A DNA stretch of 64,000 bases from Pedobacter sp. L105 (GCF_009765875.1 NZ_LMUP01000002.1:310001-374000); one strand, 5' to 3'; shown: positions 17,668-26,973, counted from the stretch's first letter. A program made the numbers and translations. Notes: generated by a model from the sequence alone, not told the origin.

Positions 17668-19800
17668 ATGGCAAAAAAGAAATCTTCCCAGATAAAAACT
17701 GTCTTAACACAGTTGATAAGCGATGTTCTGGAGAATAGCAATATTGAAGCTCTGAATTACAAACAGGTTTCAGCCAAATTGAATATAAATGATGAAGAGT
17801 CCAGAGAGACTATTTTAGAAATATTAAAAGAACAGGCCCAGAAGGGTGTTTTTTCAGAACCTCAAAAAGGCAAATTTAAACTGAAGGACTTGAAAACCTT
17901 TATCACCGGAAAAGTTGACATGACCGCCGAAGGCGCAGCTTTTATTATTCCGGACGACGAGTTTGAAAAAGATGTGTTCGTTTCTGCACGCAAGCTGCAC
18001 AATGCCCTTCATGGGGATAAAGTAAAAGTTTATATCTACGCCAAAAAGAGCGGCAGAAAAAATGAAGGTGAAGTTGTAGAAATTATACAACGGCTAAAAA
18101 CCGATTTTATCGGTGTGATCAAAATATCAGAAAGGTTTGCTTTTGTGACCGTTGATGATAAAAAGATGCTGCACAATATCTTTGTTCCGCTAACGGACCT
18201 GGCTGGTGCAAGAAACGGGCAAAAAGTACAGGTAGCGATTACCGACTGGCCCGAAGGTGCTAAAAACCCTATTGGAAAGATCATCAATATCCTGGGTACC
18301 CAGGGAGAAAACGATACGGAGATGAATGCGATCCTGGCTCAATACGGCTTTCCGCTATCCTTCCCGCCGGAAGTTGAGAAAGAGGCCAATGATATTCCTG
18401 AGCAGATCACCGAAGAAGAACTGAAAGACCGCAGGGATTTCCGTGAAACCGTTACTTTTACGATCGACCCGGCAGATGCAAAAGATTTTGATGATGCCAT
18501 TTCGTTTCAAAAGCTGCCCAACGGCAATTACGAAATTGGTGTTCATATTGCCGATGTTTCACATTATGTGCAGCCTAAAACTTATCTGGATAAAGAAGCT
18601 TACTCCAGGGCTACTTCCGTTTACCTGGTAGACAGGGTAATCCCTATGCTTCCGGAAAGGTTAAGTAACGGTGTCTGTTCTTTGCGTCCTCATGAAGATA
18701 AACTTTGCTTTGCTGCAGTTTTTGAACTGGACGAGGAAGCGAACATTCATCATGAATGGTTTGGCAGAACGGTTATCCATTCCAACAGGCGCTTTAGCTA
18801 TGAAGAAGCACAAGAGGTGATAGAAAATAAAGCTGGTGATCATGCTGAAGAAATTCTTAAACTCAATGAACTGGCTTATATCCTGCGCGACAGGAAGTTT
18901 AAAAACGGTGCCATTAGTTTTGAAAGTACGGAAGTAAAATTCCAGCTGGATGAAAAAGGGAAACCTACGGGGGTTTACGTGAAAGAGCGTAAAGATGCCC
19001 ACAAACTGATTGAAGATTTTATGCTGCTGGCCAACAGAAAAGTGGCTGAATTTATCGCTAAAAAAGGCAAAGGCAAATCAAAATACACTTTCATTTACCG
19101 TTCCCACGATTCTCCTAACCTGGAAAACCTGGGTAATTTTGCTTTATTCGCTGCACGCTTTGGTTATAAAATCAATATGAAAACGGATAAGGATATTGCC
19201 AAATCACTCAACTTCCTGATGGAAGATGTGGAAGGTAAAAAAGAGCAGAATGTGCTTACCCAGCTGGCTATCCGGTCTATGGCTAAAGCCGTTTATACAA
19301 CAAAAAAAACCAGCCATTACGGACTGGCCTTTGACCATTATACCCACTTTACCTCTCCTATCCGCCGTTATCCGGATGTAATGGTCCACCGCTTGCTTGC
19401 CGCTTATCTTAACGGAGAAAAATCGGCCAATGAAGAAGAATATGAAACCGCAGCTTCGCATTCCTCAGCAATGGAAAAACGCGCTGCCGACGCAGAACGT
19501 GCTTCCATTAAATACAAACAGGTAGAATACCTGGAAGAAAATGTGGGCAAACTCTATATGGGTATCATCTCCGGTGTTACTGAATGGGGAATGTATGTAG
19601 AACTGATTGAGAACAAATGTGAAGGCATGATCAGGCTGAAAGATATCGCCGATGATTTTTATGTGCTTGATGAAAAAAACTATTGCATTGTAGGACAGCG
19701 CAAGAAAAAAAAATACCAGCTGGGCGATGAAGTAAAGGTAAAAGTGAAAAAGGTAGATCTTTCCAAAAGGCAGATCGATTTCTCATTAGTACAGGACTAG
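17668..19800 (+). CDS. rnr: Ribonuclease R
   Basis: 3'-to-5' exoribonuclease (RNase II/RNB family) that degrades structured RNA. 710 residues. Domains in order: an N-terminal winged helix, cold-shock domains (about 75-215), the RNB catalytic domain with active-site aspartates Asp267, Asp273, Asp275 and Asp276 in DPADAKDFDD, and a C-terminal S1 domain (about 625-705). The HYTHFTSPIRRYPD segment is a further RNB hallmark. The next gene starts two bases after the stop with GTG. Confidence 0.96.
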   Translation: MAKKKSSQIKTVLTQLISDVLENSNIEALNYKQVSAKLNINDEESRETILEILKEQAQKGVFSEPQKGKFKLKDLKTFITGKVDMTAEGAAFIIPDDEFEKDVFVSARKLHNALHGDKVKVYIYAKKSGRKNEGEVVEIIQRLKTDFIGVIKISERFAFVTVDDKKMLHNIFVPLTDLAGARNGQKVQVAITDWPEGAKNPIGKIINILGTQGENDTEMNAILAQYGFPLSFPPEVEKEANDIPEQITEEELKDRRDFRETVTFTIDPADAKDFDDAISFQKLPNGNYEIGVHIADVSHYVQPKTYLDKEAYSRATSVYLVDRVIPMLPERLSNGVCSLRPHEDKLCFAAVFELDEEANIHHEWFGRTVIHSNRRFSYEEAQEVIENKAGDHAEEILKLNELAYILRDRKFKNGAISFESTEVKFQLDEKGKPTGVYVKERKDAHKLIEDFMLLANRKVAEFIAKKGKGKSKYTFIYRSHDSPNLENLGNFALFAARFGYKINMKTDKDIAKSLNFLMEDVEGKKEQNVLTQLAIRSMAKAVYTTKKTSHYGLAFDHYTHFTSPIRRYPDVMVHRLLAAYLNGEKSANEEEYETAASHSSAMEKRAADAERASIKYKQVEYLEENVGKLYMGIISGVTEWGMYVELIENKCEGMIRLKDIADDFYVLDEKNYCIVGQRKKKKYQLGDEVKVKVKKVDLSKRQIDFSLVQD

Positions 19801-19802
19801 CG

Positions 19803-20966
19803 GTGGGTAATCATCAATCAAAGGCCGTTATGCTGCTGTTGCTGATTATCTCTGCTACCGCAGTCATGGCACAGCAAAAATTGAGGGGTACCATCCTGGA
19901 AAGAAATACAGGAACACCTGTTCCCTTTGTTACCGTACAAATAAAAAATTCAACAAGTACGCTAACCAATGAAAATGGTGATTTTGAATTGACCCTACCT
20001 GCCCTGCCTGCTGAACTCAGTATTTCACATATCAATTACAACCCGGTTACCCTGCAGGTAACAACAGCTGATGAACGGGTTAAAGTTTACCTTGATCCAA
20101 GGGTGATGAGCCTGAAAGAAGTAACCGTTGGCAATCCCGCGATTACGATCATGCAGGAAGCCAGTGATAAAGCGCGCAAAAATATCGATAAGGTATATTA
20201 CAGCAAGGCTTTTCTCCGGCAAACTGCTTATCAGGATGGAAATCCGTCTTATTTGAATGAAATAGTTTTTAATGCCGGATGGAAGCCCTATGGTTTATTA
20301 CTCTGGGAACCTACACAGGCCAGGCATTTGGAGGGGCCAAAGGGAATTTCTTATACCAATACAAGTTTCTGGTCGTTCGTCATATCCGGTTACGTGTACA
20401 ATTCGGCCCTGCTTAAACCACTCACCAAAAAAGTAGATTCTTTGTATACCTTTAAACTGGCAGGTACATATGAACAAAACGGACAGGAAATTGCCAAGAT
20501 CATCTGCACGCCAAGACCTTCGGTTAAGCTGAAGCGGTTTGAAGGGATCTATTACGTGAATACTGTTACCAGTAATGTAGTAAAAATAGAAGGAACAATT
20601 AAAGGGTTGAACTTCACCAATGCAGGCCCTACGAAAGTTAAAAATAAAGTGGCCGTTTTTATTGCACAGTATAAATTAAATAAATTTGGAGATAATGTAT
20701 TGGATTATTCTATTTTTAATACCTCGAACAAACTCACCGCATTGGGCATAGGCGTAGAAAACACCGATATGTTCTCTACATTATACATGATCGATGATGA
20801 GTCAGTAGACACTTCACAACTGAAAGAAGTCAGATCTGATATTAATGATGCCGATCTGGTAAAAGCCACTACCTTTAATGCAGATTTCTGGAGAAACAAC
20901 CAGGGTATCAAAAGAACAGAAAAGGAACAAAACGCAATTGAAATTTTAGAAAAAACACCCCATTAA
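19803..20966 (+). CDS. Exported carboxypeptidase-regulatory-domain protein
   Basis: 387 residues. A signal peptide (to about residue 24, AVMAQQK) precedes a CarboxypepD_reg-like beta-sandwich (about 25-105, GTILERNTGTPVPFVTVQIK) of the kind found in TonB receptors and surface proteins. The remainder (about 110-387) is beta-rich with no clear domain. I chose the GTG at 19803, two bases after the rnr stop, because it gives a basic n-region; the ATG at 19830 would remove it. Probably periplasmic or outer-membrane-facing. Function unknown. Confidence 0.7.
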   Translation: MGNHQSKAVMLLLLIISATAVMAQQKLRGTILERNTGTPVPFVTVQIKNSTSTLTNENGDFELTLPALPAELSISHINYNPVTLQVTTADERVKVYLDPRVMSLKEVTVGNPAITIMQEASDKARKNIDKVYYSKAFLRQTAYQDGNPSYLNEIVFNAGWKPYGLLLWEPTQARHLEGPKGISYTNTSFWSFVISGYVYNSALLKPLTKKVDSLYTFKLAGTYEQNGQEIAKIICTPRPSVKLKRFEGIYYVNTVTSNVVKIEGTIKGLNFTNAGPTKVKNKVAVFIAQYKLNKFGDNVLDYSIFNTSNKLTALGIGVENTDMFSTLYMIDDESVDTSQLKEVRSDINDADLVKATTFNADFWRNNQGIKRTEKEQNAIEILEKTPH

Positions 20967-20973
20967 GAAAATA

Positions 20974-21942
20974 ATGTATACCATTCCTGAACTACAACAA
21001 TTAGTAGAAGCGGCAATCAATCGAGTTGAATACCCCAAGCAGCCCTCCAACCTTTACGAACCCATACGTTATATTATGCGCCTCGGCGGCAAAAGGATCA
21101 GGCCGGTATTGTTGCTGCTTTCCAGCGAGTTGTTCAACCCTGATGTAACGATAGCTATTGAAGCCGCCCTGGCGATTGAAACCTTCCATAATTTTACGCT
21201 GATCCATGATGATATTATGGACAATGCTCCATTACGAAGAGGCCAGGATACCGTACACATCAAATGGGGGGTAAACAATGCGATATTAAGCGGAGATGTA
21301 ATGATGGTGGAAGCCAACAAACATCTTACACTTTTAAATACAGAGGTGCTTAAAGATGCACTGAATTGTTTTAACAGCACCGCACAGGGTGTTTGTGAAG
21401 GACAGCAGCTGGATATGGAATTTGAGCAGCGCGAAGACGTAAGTATTGATGAATATATCAATATGATCCGTTTAAAAACGGCCGTTTTATTAGGAGGTTC
21501 CATGAAACTAGGCGCCATAGTAGCAGGGGCAAGCACAGCTGATGCCAGCCTGCTTTATGATTTTGGAGAGAATTTTGGAATCGCTTTTCAGCTGCAGGAT
21601 GATATCCTGGATGTATATGGAGATCCTCTTAAATTTGGCAAGCAGGTTGGCGGCGATATTATTTCCAATAAACAGACCTTTCTCCTGCTCAAACTAAAAG
21701 AGCTGGCTAACCCGGATGATTTAAAATTGCTGGAACAACAATCCTACAATACAGATTATCCTTCAAAAATAGAATTCATTACCGCACTGTACAGCCAATA
21801 TAAAATAAGAGAACTGGCAGTAACAGAAATGAAACATATTTTGGAAATAGCTTTTACATCACTGGAGAAAGTAAGTATTGAAACTGCTAAAAAAACAAAA
21901 CTTACTGAGCTTGCAACTTCATTAATTAATAGAGAGCATTAA
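20974..21942 (+). CDS. Polyprenyl diphosphate synthase (trans-isoprenyl diphosphate synthase)
   Basis: Condenses isopentenyl diphosphate with allylic diphosphates. 322 residues. The first Asp-rich motif DDIMD is at 79-83, the second DDILD at 209-213; GGKRIRP (38-44) binds substrate diphosphate. The DDxxD spacing has no two-residue insertion, and the residue five before the first Asp is Phe74. An aromatic there restricts chain length in short-chain enzymes, so a C15-C20 product is possible. A menaquinone side-chain (long-chain) role is the alternative; the choice is inference. It starts seven bases after the preceding gene. Confidence 0.88.
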   Translation: MYTIPELQQLVEAAINRVEYPKQPSNLYEPIRYIMRLGGKRIRPVLLLLSSELFNPDVTIAIEAALAIETFHNFTLIHDDIMDNAPLRRGQDTVHIKWGVNNAILSGDVMMVEANKHLTLLNTEVLKDALNCFNSTAQGVCEGQQLDMEFEQREDVSIDEYINMIRLKTAVLLGGSMKLGAIVAGASTADASLLYDFGENFGIAFQLQDDILDVYGDPLKFGKQVGGDIISNKQTFLLLKLKELANPDDLKLLEQQSYNTDYPSKIEFITALYSQYKIRELAVTEMKHILEIAFTSLEKVSIETAKKTKLTELATSLINREH

Positions 21943-21954
21943 AAAAGGAACAAG

Positions 21955-22923
21955 CTAATTATCAACCAGGTGTTTTATTTTATCATAAGTTAAAGGCTTT
22001 GTAAGGAAGTCTTTAACCGACTTATGGGATAGCGCCCTGGCGCGTTCTGCGGGATCAATTGTAGAAGAGATGATCACTACGTCCACTAAAATATTTTGTT
22101 CTTCCAGCAGCCTTAAAAAGTTCCATCCATCTATCTCCGGCATATTCAGATCCAGCAGGATCAGATCTGGCAGATTATTTTCTTTCAGGTAGTCCAGCGC
22201 CAGTACCGGATTATCAAACTGTACCACTTCTTTATTTTTATTGTACTTGGTAATGATCATGTGGTGCAGCTTGTTGGTTAGAGAGTCATCGTCTACCAGC
22301 ATAATCCTTTTGGAATCTGTGATGGTTACATCGCCAATAAAATCCTGTACAACCTGCCCTTTATTTAACAGCCTGTTGAGCATCTTGATAATATCATCCA
22401 GTTTTTCTGCCTGTACATTAATATCTGAAAGCAGCTCTTTTATTTTGTGGGTATCGAACGATTCCATATCCGGAAAGTTCAGCATACTGGATAAACTCAG
22501 AATATTGGTAATGGGAGCGCGAAGATCATGTGAAGCCAGGTGAGAATATTCATCCAGCAGTTTCATTTGGTTTGATTTTCTATTGTTGTCAATCACAGTA
22601 CATACTACATAGGGCTGCTCTGGATCAGTGAAAACAGGAGTCAGCACAATCTGCAGCAACACATCATCTCTGTCATCCAGCTTGAGTCTCTTTTCAATAT
22701 TAAAAGACTTGCCTTCAAAACATTCTGCCACCAATTTAGAGAATGCTTTTACATACTTTTGAGAAATGATTTCCACAAAAGATTCCCCAATCACCGGATC
22801 TTTTGCTAAGAAATACCCTATTTTCTCTTTGGATTGGATGTTGAAAAAAGTAATGTGATTTTTTTTATTGAAAAGAAAATAAGAATTGTCAGCATAGTAA
22901 TCACAATGAGCGTTAAGCTTCAT
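21955..22923 (-). CDS. PAS-HisKA-receiver protein without HATPase domain
   Basis: 322 residues. A PAS-like domain (about 15-115) precedes a histidine-kinase dimerisation domain (about 122-190) with the phospho-acceptor His132 in SHLASHDLRAPITN. After only about 15 residues a receiver domain (about 205-322) follows, with acidic pocket Asp211-Asp213, phospho-acceptor Asp258 in LLDLNMPEIDGW, Ser287 and Lys309. No HATPase_c motifs (N, G1, F, G2 boxes) are present, so the protein cannot phosphorylate itself. It may be phosphorylated by a partner kinase or act as a phosphotransfer/receiver hub. It has no membrane segment. The gene is convergent with the polyprenyl synthase, 12 bases away. Confidence 0.82.
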   Translation of the reverse strand: MKLNAHCDYYADNSYFLFNKKNHITFFNIQSKEKIGYFLAKDPVIGESFVEIISQKYVKAFSKLVAECFEGKSFNIEKRLKLDDRDDVLLQIVLTPVFTDPEQPYVVCTVIDNNRKSNQMKLLDEYSHLASHDLRAPITNILSLSSMLNFPDMESFDTHKIKELLSDINVQAEKLDDIIKMLNRLLNKGQVVQDFIGDVTITDSKRIMLVDDDSLTNKLHHMIITKYNKNKEVVQFDNPVLALDYLKENNLPDLILLDLNMPEIDGWNFLRLLEEQNILVDVVIISSTIDPAERARALSHKSVKDFLTKPLTYDKIKHLVDN

Positions 22924-22996
22924 AGCTGATTCCCTTTAATTTGACACAAATACAAGCATTCATTTTAATATCTTTTGACATTTAACTATTTATTTT

Positions 22997-23008
22997 AAAT
23001 CCGGATTT
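22997..23008. repeat. Palindrome in the intergenic region upstream of XRE gene
   Basis: AAATCCGGATTT is a perfect 12-bp palindrome midway between two divergent genes. TTTGACA also occurs three times in this gap. It is a candidate operator for the XRE regulator, with no further support. Confidence 0.4.
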
Positions 23009-23113
23009 TGTTTAAACCCGTAAGTATTTGACACGCATAAATTAACTATGGTGCGATAATTGCGATTTTACACAATACAATAAAGTCACAAACCAACAAA
23101 AAAAATATTATTT

Positions 23114-23473
23114 ATGCAAGAAATTCTGTCAAAGAAAATATTAGGAGAGAGAATTAGGTCCCTAAGAATCGAAAAGGCTTATGCTCAAGCTTATGTAGCT
23201 GATTTTTTAAACTTGTCAAGAAGTAATTACTCTCAGATAGAACTGGGCAATCAATATCCTTCATTTAGCACTTTAAATGCACTTTCTAAACATTACGACA
23301 AGAGTTATGAGTGGCTTCTACATGGTGTAGAGGATACACAAAATGAGCCTAAGATCAAGCCCTTTGAAACGATATTACAAGATCTGGAATCAAGCCTTAA
23401 AAACTTTTCTGCTTCACTGAAACAACTGGAGAATGAATTGCAGCATATTAAAAAGACGCTGGTTACTAACTAA
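23114..23473 (+). CDS. XRE family HTH transcriptional regulator
   Basis: 119 residues. An N-terminal Cro/C1-type helix-turn-helix (about 10-68: GERIRSLRIEKAYAQAYVAD, then LNLSRSNYSQIELGNQYPS) is followed by a helical C-terminal part (about 80-119) likely to form a coiled coil for dimerisation. No toxin or phage gene is adjacent, so it is probably a chromosomal regulator. Its gap with the PAS-HisKA-REC gene contains a 12-bp palindrome. Confidence 0.83.
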   Translation: MQEILSKKILGERIRSLRIEKAYAQAYVADFLNLSRSNYSQIELGNQYPSFSTLNALSKHYDKSYEWLLHGVEDTQNEPKIKPFETILQDLESSLKNFSASLKQLENELQHIKKTLVTN

Positions 23474-23489
23474 AAAATGGTCAAACAGC

Positions 23490-23520
23490 AAAAAGGCCAC
23501 AACTGATCGTTGCGGCCCTT
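23490..23520 (-). terminator. Terminator of rplU-rpmA
   Basis: On the minus strand, arms AAGGGCCGCAAC and GTTGTGGCCTTT (two mismatches) enclose GATCA and are followed by a T run. It begins 18 bases after the rpmA stop and lies between convergent genes, so it may also stop transcription of the XRE gene. Confidence 0.75.
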
Positions 23521-23538
23521 GAATAATAATAGAAGAAA

Positions 23539-23961
23539 CTATTCTGCCGGAGCAGCTTCTGTTTCTACAGCAGGTTCAGCTTTAGCAGCTTTTTTTGCCG
23601 GTGCTTTTTTTGCAGGTGCTTCAGCAGCTTCAACTTCAGCTACAGGAGCTTTAGCTTTAGCAACTTTAACAACAGGTGCAACAGTTTCCGCAACCTCAGT
23701 AACCACAGCTACAGGTAATACAGAAACATATGATTTGTTATCTTGTTTCTTTTTGAAAACTACAGTACCGTCAACCAAAGCAAATAATGTATGATCTTTA
23801 CCGATACCTACTCCTTTATCAGGATGGTGTTTAGTTCCGCGCTGACGTACTAAGATGTTTCCTGCAATTGCATTCTGACCACCAAAGATTTTGATACCTA
23901 AGCGCTTGCTATGTGACTCACGTCCGTTCCTGGAACTACCGGCTCCTTTTTTATGTGCCAT
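23539..23961 (-). CDS. rpmA: Ribosomal protein bL27 with Lys/Ala/Pro/Glu-rich C-terminal extension
   Basis: Large-subunit protein bL27 near the peptidyl-transferase centre. Residues 1 to about 82 are a normal L27: [20 protein letters not shown], then [18 protein letters not shown]. The N-terminus begins directly with AHKKG, with no cleavable Firmicutes-type leader. The total is 140 residues, whereas the family is usually about 85. The additional 55 or so residues are low complexity ([20 protein letters not shown]), with basic and acidic patches. It follows rplU, the usual order. Confidence 0.95.
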   Translation of the reverse strand: MAHKKGAGSSRNGRESHSKRLGIKIFGGQNAIAGNILVRQRGTKHHPDKGVGIGKDHTLFALVDGTVVFKKKQDNKSYVSVLPVAVVTEVAETVAPVVKVAKAKAPVAEVEAAEAPAKKAPAKKAAKAEPAVETEAAPAE

Positions 23962-24020
23962 TTTGTTTTATATTTTATGAACCAGCAGTGTAACCTGCCC
24001 GTTTATTGTTTAACAAATAA

Positions 24021-24332
24021 TTATAAACTGATACCAGAGATCTGGATTTTAGTGAAATACTGGCGGTGGCCATTTTTCTTTTTGTAACCTTTTCTACGTT
24101 TCTTTTTGAAAACGATTACTTTATCGCCTTTTAAATGAGACACGATTTTAGCTGAAACGATTGCACCTGCTAATAATGGGGCACCTACGGAAATTGTTCC
24201 TCCGTCTTCAACCAACAATACATTGTCAAATTCAATACTAGCGCCTTCATCTCCTTGCAAACGGTGTACAAAAAGGTGCTGGTCTTTTGCAACTTTGAAT
24301 TGCTGTCCTGCTATATTTACTATTGCGTACAT
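24021..24332 (-). CDS. rplU: Ribosomal protein bL21
   Basis: 103-residue large-subunit protein that binds 23S rRNA. It has the standard opening [18 protein letters not shown] and the basic C-terminal signature [16 protein letters not shown]. First gene of the L21-L27 operon (59-base gap to rpmA). A TAnnTTTG element lies about 47 bases upstream. Confidence 0.97.
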   Translation of the reverse strand: MYAIVNIAGQQFKVAKDQHLFVHRLQGDEGASIEFDNVLLVEDGGTISVGAPLLAGAIVSAKIVSHLKGDKVIVFKKKRRKGYKKKNGHRQYFTKIQISGISL

Positions 24333-24378
24333 TGTTAAATAATTAGTATTTTAAATTGTTTATTTTTTTATCGAGGTG

Positions 24379-24386
24379 CAAATATA
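24379..24386 (-). promoter_or_regulatory. -7 element of rplU-rpmA
   Basis: TATATTTG on the minus strand (exact TAnnTTTG), placing the transcription start about 40 bases before the rplU ATG. The -33 region has a partial match only (TTATG). Confidence 0.4.
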
Positions 24387-24414
24387 GAATTTATATTTAT
24401 AATTCCATAACGAA

Positions 24415-24927
24415 TTACTTTTTCTTATTATATCTTTCCTGTGCATCATTGATGGTTCCCTCTACCAGCTTCCTCATTTGCCCGGCCACATCCCTTAGTT
24501 TAGGAATATCATTAAAGTCGGTCACAAAGATCACCTTTTTAGACTTACGTTTGTAATTGAACTGAAATACATAACGCAGTACTTTGGATTTGTTCAGGTC
24601 TGTACCTGCATTGGAAATTACATCAGGGAAATTCCAGTAGCCCAGCTCATCAGCTTTATTGTGCAGGTAAATAATGTCTGTTTCTCTGAGTTTTACATTG
24701 GTTTTGATCAGTGAATCTTTTGCGTCCAGGTACTGGTATTCGCCGGTAGCAGAGTCATAAAAATTGGGAAGATCATTTCCTAAACCCCATTTGAACTGGA
24801 AGGACACAAATTCGTCAGATCTGAAAGGGGCATTTCTAATAATTGGCGTATAGTAAATTACACAATAGGCCAGAAAGGGAACAACAATAGTTAGCAGTAA
24901 AAATATTTTTTTTGCGTTGGTACTCAT
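24415..24927 (-). CDS. Uncharacterised single-pass membrane protein
   Basis: 170 residues. One N-terminal hydrophobic helix (about 7-27: IFLLLTIVVPFLAYCVIYY) acts as an anchor or uncleaved signal, followed by a soluble domain with no recognisable family (DEFVSFQFKWGLGNDLPNFY at about 38-57). The C-terminal end is basic (QERYNKKK). It lies 24 bases downstream of the DAACS symporter gene, so is probably cotranscribed. Function unknown. Confidence 0.65.
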   Translation of the reverse strand: MSTNAKKIFLLLTIVVPFLAYCVIYYTPIIRNAPFRSDEFVSFQFKWGLGNDLPNFYDSATGEYQYLDAKDSLIKTNVKLRETDIIYLHNKADELGYWNFPDVISNAGTDLNKSKVLRYVFQFNYKRKSKKVIFVTDFNDIPKLRDVAGQMRKLVEGTINDAQERYNKKK

Positions 24928-24951
24928 ATATAGTGTAAATGTATAAAATAA

Positions 24952-26337
24952 TTAATCTTGGGCTTCGGTTAGTTCTCCCTCCCACTTGCTGACTACAGCA
25001 GTAGCGATGCTATTACCAATAACGTTTGTGGCTGACCTTCCCATATCCAGTAAGGGATCGATACCGATCAGCAATGCCAGTCCCGCTTCAGGAATATTAA
25101 AGCTGGCAATTGTGCCGGATATCACTACGAGCGCGGCTCGCGGCACACCAGCAATACCTTTACTGGTAAGCATCAGGATGAACATCATCGTGATTTGCTG
25201 CTGAACAGATAAATGGATACCATATGATTGCGCGATGAACAGTGAAGCAAAGGTCATATATAACATGGATCCGTCGAGGTTAAAAGAATAACCCAATGGC
25301 AGTACAAAACTCACAATTTTATCCTTACAGCCAAAACGCTCCAGCTGCAGCATGGTTTTAGGATAAGCAGCCTCACTGCTGGCCGTACTAAAAGCCACCA
25401 GTACTGGCTCTTTCATCCTGTTCATCAGATTGAATATCCTTCCTTTAAGTACAAGATAGCCAATCATGATCAGCAGCAGCCAAAGCATCAGCATACTGGA
25501 GTAAAATTCACCAATAAATAAAGCATAAGTAGACAAAACGCTTAAACCCTGCTTGGCCACAATAGCTGCCATGGCACCAAATACGGCAAAGGGTGCAAAG
25601 TTCATTACATAACCTGTCATTTTAAGAATCACATGGGCAATCGCATCAAAAAATTCTATTACCTTTTTACCTTTCTCCCCAATGGCCGCTGTGGCTACAC
25701 CAAAGAACAGCGAGAAGACCACAATCTGCAGAATTTCATTGTTCGCCATCGCTTCGATCATACTTTTAGGTACAATGTGGGCAATAAAATCTTTGGCAGA
25801 AAAAGCCGTTTTCTGGATTCCTGTGTCTGCATGACTTTCGGGCAAAGGCAGATGCATCGCTTCTCCGGGCCTGAAAATATTTACCATGATCAGTCCCAGG
25901 AACAAAGATAATACAGAGGCACTGAGGAACCAGAGCATGGTTTTGCCCCCTATCCGTCCTACGGCCTTAATATCCCCTACTTTAGCTACACCAACCACCA
26001 GGGTAGTAAAAACAAGCGGGGCAATGATCATTTTGATGAGACGGAGAAAGATGTCACTCAGGAGCGTAAGCGGCTCCAGTTTTTCTTCCCTGATCTTTTC
26101 ATTTTCCTTTTTTATGGTCAGCACTGCCTTTTTCTGACTGCTGAGTTGAACATACTGAACTGAAGTTGTATCTTTTATCCCATCCCGTCTGATATCAATA
26201 TTTTTCACCAGGGCATCTGACGAAAGAATTTTGTTATTATAGGTTCCGAAAGAATTTATATTTAATATATACCCCAGAATAATGCCAAGGACCAATGCCA
26301 GAAATATAAAAAATGTTAATCTGTTGTTTTTTGACAT
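24952..26337 (-). CDS. Dicarboxylate/amino acid:cation symporter (DAACS family)
   Basis: 461-residue inner-membrane carrier for glutamate, aspartate or C4-dicarboxylates. The hairpin HP1 serine motif is STASSEAAYPKTM, HP2 has TSKGIAGVPRAALV, and TM8 reads DPLLDMGRSATNVIGN. The Asp and Arg that select acidic amino acids in GltPh are kept, while the last sodium-site Asp of the NxxxD motif is Asn, as in proton-coupled relatives. Between TM1 and TM2 there is an unusual hydrophilic insert (about residues 30-85) with charged KKENEKIREEKLEP. It is divergent from the ECF sigma gene. Confidence 0.9.
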   Translation of the reverse strand: MSKNNRLTFFIFLALVLGIILGYILNINSFGTYNNKILSSDALVKNIDIRRDGIKDTTSVQYVQLSSQKKAVLTIKKENEKIREEKLEPLTLLSDIFLRLIKMIIAPLVFTTLVVGVAKVGDIKAVGRIGGKTMLWFLSASVLSLFLGLIMVNIFRPGEAMHLPLPESHADTGIQKTAFSAKDFIAHIVPKSMIEAMANNEILQIVVFSLFFGVATAAIGEKGKKVIEFFDAIAHVILKMTGYVMNFAPFAVFGAMAAIVAKQGLSVLSTYALFIGEFYSSMLMLWLLLIMIGYLVLKGRIFNLMNRMKEPVLVAFSTASSEAAYPKTMLQLERFGCKDKIVSFVLPLGYSFNLDGSMLYMTFASLFIAQSYGIHLSVQQQITMMFILMLTSKGIAGVPRAALVVISGTIASFNIPEAGLALLIGIDPLLDMGRSATNVIGNSIATAVVSKWEGELTEAQD

Positions 26338-26475
26338 TCCAGTTGAGCGTAATTTTTTCCGAGCGTAAAACTACGATAAATAAAATGTTTTTAAAGATTG
26401 TGGAAAAGCTAAGAAAAAACAATTTGGCTGTAACAATTCTTTACCTTTCTGGTCAAACCACAAAAACAAAGCAGA

Positions 26476-26973
26476 TTGGATCAGAAAGACCTCTTATTTA
26501 AACAAATCTTCGATGAAAATTCCAAGAAGATCTTCCATTTATGCTATGGTTATACCGGCGATGCCGATGCCGCAAACGATCTGCTGCAGGAGACATTCTT
26601 AAAAGTATGGCAAAACCTCGATAAGTTCAGACAGAAGTCGCTGATCTCTACCTGGATCTACCGAATCGCGGTAAATACCTGCCTAACTTATCTCAGGACA
26701 GAAAAAAGACAGGCCAAAGATGAACTGACAGATAGCATCATAGAAAACAAAACAGAAGAATTTTCTGAGAAAAATGAGCAGGTAGCTCTTTTATATACAT
26801 CCATATCAAAATTAGAGGAAAACGACCGTTTAATTATTACCATGGTACTTGATGAGCTGCCTTACAATGAGATCGCAGAAATTTCAGGTATCAGTGAAGG
26901 AAATCTTAGGGTTAAGATTCACCGGATTAAACAAAAACTCACCGAATTATACAATCAACATGCAAGAATTTGA
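26476..26973 (+). CDS. ECF RNA polymerase sigma factor
   Basis: 165 residues. Sigma region 2 is at about 10-70 (DANDLLQETFLKVWQNL, with DANDL split as DAANDL) and region 4 helix-turn-helix at about 110-160 (ELPYNEIAEISGISEGNLRV). The start is a TTG at 26476: no in-frame ATG lies near, and MDQKDLLFKQIFDEN is a normal beginning for the family. The stop overlaps the following membrane-protein gene by 14 bases, so that protein is a likely partner or regulator. Confidence 0.87.
   Translation: MDQKDLLFKQIFDENSKKIFHLCYGYTGDADAANDLLQETFLKVWQNLDKFRQKSLISTWIYRIAVNTCLTYLRTEKRQAKDELTDSIIENKTEEFSEKNEQVALLYTSISKLEENDRLIITMVLDELPYNEIAEISGISEGNLRVKIHRIKQKLTELYNQHARI

Noticed and set aside
26410..26475. TTTG-N15-TACCTTTC in front of the ECF sigma gene
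   Set aside because: Spacing is too short and the -7 word differs from TAnnTTTG at the last base.
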